From an uncultured Acidimicrobiaceae bacterium (GTDB lineage Bacteria > Actinomycetota > Acidimicrobiia > Acidimicrobiales > Ilumatobacteraceae): DNA of 7,125 nt. Under the pieces are notes generated by a model. That model saw nothing but the letters and a program-made list of their open reading frames with translations. It was not told the origin of the DNA and searched no databases. Shown here piece by piece: positions 6,119-7,125 of the stretch. The translations under genes were made by a program, and so were the position numbers. Each line of letters begins with the position of its first letter. The first letter of the stretch is position 1. The stretch spans positions 1 through 7,125 of the forward strand of contig CAIXHI010000512.1 of the NCBI GenBank assembly GCA_903919215.1, read 5' to 3'.

Positions 6119-7088
6119 AGGCTACGGCGTCGAGACCCAGCACCGTGATGGTGGCACGGGCCGCAGCGGCAATCCGGTGTTGGATCGGCAGGGCATCGCG
6201 AGCAGGTACGACGATGAGGGCTTCGTCCACCCCGAGCGCGCTGCATGCGTCGATGGTGAACGGAACAACATCGAGATCGACACCCGACGAGCACACGACG
6301 GCCACGCGACGTCCGTCGATCTCGGCAAGCGCGACGCAGGGCACGGGGTCCTTCAGGTTTGGACGCTGCACCGGCGGCGGAGCGGGTACCAGCGACTGTG
6401 CTCCCACCAGCTCAGGGTGGTCGATGAGATGGAAGCGCAGTAGACGCTCTTGCGCCAAGAGGTTCAGCGGATGCCGCACGGCACCAGGAATCCGCTGGGC
6501 GGCCACGAACGACACCACATCGGTGAGCGCCTCCAGGGTCGGCTTGCCACCGTGCAACATCTGGAACATCTCGCGGTCGTCGGCCCCGATGCCCACGTCG
6601 AGGCGCACCGCACCAGTGTGCGTATCGACGACGACTCGGCACACCTCGAGACCACGCACCTCGCCGGCGAGCACCCCGTGCTCCTCCACGGGCACGGCGC
6701 CGGCGGCGACGATCGTGTCGGTCCACTCGCGGTGGGCGGCAGGCACATCGGCGACCACCGGCAACGGTTCGGTCGCCGCAGCCACGTGGCTGGTGCCGTC
6801 GATGTGACGCACCTCGATCGGGAAAGCGAACCCCGCAGCACGCCGAGCCAGCACATCGGAGTTGCGGTCGGCCAACACCGTCAGCCCGGTCGCATCCCGG
6901 CGGAGTGCCCACGCCACAGCAGCCCCGAGGTTCCGTTCGGGCTGCTGCTCGAGCAGCGCCCACGCGTGTGTGCCAACCATCATCGCCGCACCTGCGCCGA
7001 ACTGACCAGGCTCACAGCCGGCCGCAGCGACGCCGATGAGCGCCTTCAGTTTCATGGCCAGCAACTGAGTTCGGCGTTCGGGCTCCAT
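6117..7088 (-). CDS. Uncharacterised protein, first gene of the prfA-prmC cluster
   Basis: A 323-residue protein that I cannot assign to a named family. It looks like a real soluble protein, with alternating strands and helices and few Cys. Three parts can be told apart. The N-terminal part (about 12-100) contains PERNLGAAVAWALRR (50-64). A middle part (about 135-220) contains VRLDVGIGADDREMF (161-175) and HPLNLLAQERLLR. A Pro-rich joint (about 234-250) leads to a C-terminal part with RRVAVVCSSGVDLDVVP (260-276) and VVPARDA, which reads like a Rossmann-type or restriction-nuclease-type alpha/beta core without a motif I can confirm. The stop is 7 nt before the prfA GTG, so co-transcription is likely and a translation-related job is possible but unproven. 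Start ATG 7088 has no Shine-Dalgarno site but a possible leaderless -10. ATG 7055 is the alternative. The coding call is firm; the function is unknown. Confidence 0.85.
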   Translation of the reverse strand: MEPERRTQLLAMKLKALIGVAAAGCEPGQFGAGAAMMVGTHAWALLEQQPERNLGAAVAWALRRDATGLTVLADRNSDVLARRAAGFAFPIEVRHIDGTSHVAAATEPLPVVADVPAAHREWTDTIVAAGAVPVEEHGVLAGEVRGLEVCRVVVDTHTGAVRLDVGIGADDREMFQMLHGGKPTLEALTDVVSFVAAQRIPGAVRHPLNLLAQERLLRFHLIDHPELVGAQSLVPAPPPVQRPNLKDPVPCVALAEIDGRRVAVVCSSGVDLDVVPFTIDACSALGVDEALIVVPARDALPIQHRIAAAARATITVLGLDAVA

Positions 7089-7096
7089 GTCCGTGG

Positions 7097-7102
7097 AGGC
7101 TA
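7097..7102 (-). promoter_or_regulatory. Possible -10 hexamer (TAGCCT) of a leaderless promoter for the prfA cluster
   Basis: On the minus strand TAGCCT (TANNNT type) ends 8 nt before ATG 7088, the same geometry as TAGATT before the TerB-like gene. TTGACG at 7105-7110 looks like a -35 box but is only 2 nt away, so it cannot pair with this -10. No Shine-Dalgarno site precedes the ATG. If real, it would drive the whole minus-strand cluster from a transcript starting at the ATG. Confidence 0.3.
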
Positions 7103-7125
7103 GGCGTCAACCCGTGAAGTACCCC

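Noticed and set aside
4133..6148. A 671-codon plus-strand open frame
   Set aside because: It lies antisense to prfA and prmC, whose motifs are unmistakable, and its translation is low-complexity Ser/Arg/Thr/His text with no domain. Long shadow frames are usual in GC-rich DNA.
7014..7055. Lipobox-like MKLKALIGVAAAGC if the 323-aa protein starts at its second Met
   Set aside because: The signal would have only 13 residues before Cys, shorter than usual, no Shine-Dalgarno site precedes it, and the following sequence reads as a soluble alpha/beta protein in an operon of cytoplasmic factors.
7105..7110. TTGACG as a -35 box on the minus strand
   Set aside because: The nearest -10-like hexamer is 2 nt away and nothing suitable occurs 16-18 nt downstream before the ATG.
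7107..7125. Possible C-terminus (GYFTG then TGA) of another minus-strand gene at the window edge
   Set aside because: Only five codons are visible and another frame is equally open, so no gene can be supported.

Overview
The window is GC-rich bacterial chromosomal DNA with tightly packed genes. The protein styles (an S9B peptidase opening with FPRQYARTQR, an RF1 with GGQSVN, a Thr/Pro-rich lipoprotein linker) and the high-GC codon use suggest an actinobacterium. An Acidimicrobiia (Ilumatobacter-like) source is my best guess; this is an inference from protein style, not a database match. I see no mobile element, CRISPR array, tRNA or rRNA.

Left block, plus strand (1-3058). The 3' part of a ribonucleoside hydrolase gene is followed 11 nt later by a full DPP-IV-type serine peptidase (S9B). 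Eleven nt further on is a short stand-alone TerB-like protein. The first two genes look like an operon for salvaging nucleosides and peptides. The third may have its own leaderless promoter, whose -10 hexamer starts in the peptidase stop codon.

Middle (3059-3273). This is a convergent intergenic gap of about 215 bp. It holds a degenerate 28-nt tandem repeat, a long interrupted hairpin and a separate short palindrome, and is probably a two-way transcription stop.

Right block, minus strand (7088 down to 3274). The order of transcription is: an uncharacterised 323-aa protein, prfA (release factor RF1, GTG start), prmC (the methyltransferase that modifies the RF1 GGQ glutamine, start overlapping the prfA stop by 8 nt), then a secreted lipoprotein. 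The first three genes are separated by 7 nt or overlap, so they look co-transcribed. The lipoprotein follows after 57 nt with its own strong Shine-Dalgarno site.

This is mainly ordinary core-genome content. The items most worth a second look are the repeat/hairpin array between the convergent genes, the matching -10-like hexamers 8 nt before the ATG of the two genes that lack a Shine-Dalgarno site, the uncharacterised protein sitting in the release-factor operon, and the TerB-like protein with a DH pair in both metal-site-like motifs.
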